The notes under the pieces were generated by a model, which did no database searches, was not told the origin of the DNA, and saw nothing but the letters and a program-made list of their open reading frames with translations. Shown here one piece after another: positions 63,979 to 64,000 of a stretch of 64,000 bases of DNA (the first letter of the stretch is position 1; the number at the start of each line of letters is the position of its first letter). This DNA is from Mycolicibacterium cosmeticum (GTDB lineage: Bacteria; Actinomycetota; Actinomycetes; Mycobacteriales; Mycobacteriaceae): positions 1 to 64,000 of the forward strand of contig JACPVS010000003.1 in the NCBI GenBank assembly GCA_016197365.1. Reading direction: 5' to 3'. The position numbers were made by a program, and so were the translations under genes.

Positions 63979-64000
63979 CTAGAAGCCGAGCCGCCCAAGC
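63979..64000 (-). CDS. era: Partial C-terminus of GTPase Era
   Basis: Reading left from stop TAG (63979-63981), the codons give LGRLGF before the window ends. That matches the end of mycobacterial Era, and era follows amiA2 in M. tuberculosis (Rv2364c). Too short to be certain. Confidence 0.5.

Overview
The window is high-GC actinobacterial DNA and almost certainly comes from a Mycobacterium/Mycolicibacterium chromosome. The evidence is mycobacterium-specific protein types (EspR-like regulator, cutinase, LppP/LprE-type lipoprotein, MMPL transporters) and gene order. From about 28.6 kb to the right edge the order follows, with insertions, the M. tuberculosis Rv2314c-Rv2364c block as I remember it: pmbA/tldD, uspABC, an ECF-type transporter, marR, tRNA-Asn, an Rv2342-like gene, dnaG, dgt, Rv2345, glyS, smtB-zur, Rv2360c, uppS, recO, amiA2 and the last codons of era.

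The left part (1-28.6 kb) is accessory in character. It opens with four 17-bp direct repeats that look like an IS21-type element end, followed by a CAT-anticodon tRNA and a small secreted protein. Next is a tightly overlapping three-gene operon: a giant secreted VCBS/beta-propeller repeat protein, a small membrane protein, and a transmembrane Ser/Thr kinase. Beside it lie three FHA-domain proteins: an FHA-adenylate/guanylate cyclase, a soluble FHA protein, and a 1023-residue fusion of FHA, membrane polyferredoxin, [2Fe-2S] ferredoxin and FAD/NAD reductase. A 903-residue protein with a C-terminal cyclic-nucleotide-binding-type domain follows. Together these look like a local circuit joining phosphothreonine signalling, cyclic nucleotide signalling and membrane redox chemistry. 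I do not recognise it as a described system, and it is the main candidate for novelty here.

Downstream are a flavin monooxygenase/nitroreductase pair, a stand-alone ketoacyl synthase, a triple-PAS GGDEF protein, an EspR paralogue that appears to start at CTG, a TetR regulator with no ordinary start codon in the right place, a secreted LVIVD/DUF305 pair, an MMPL transporter, and a broken ABC1-kinase gene at the border with the conserved block.

The right part is mostly housekeeping: TldD/TldE protease subunits, a sugar ABC importer without its ATPase, a fused ECF transporter, a MarR-controlled MFS pump, an acyl-CoA oxidase, a large MMPL exporter with a divergent TetR gene and a clear operator, replication and nucleotide enzymes (dnaG, dgt), an alcohol dehydrogenase/SDR island under an HxlR regulator, and the zinc-regulatory smtB-zur operon with an operator between its -35 and -10 boxes. 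No intergenic stretch exceeds 300 bases.
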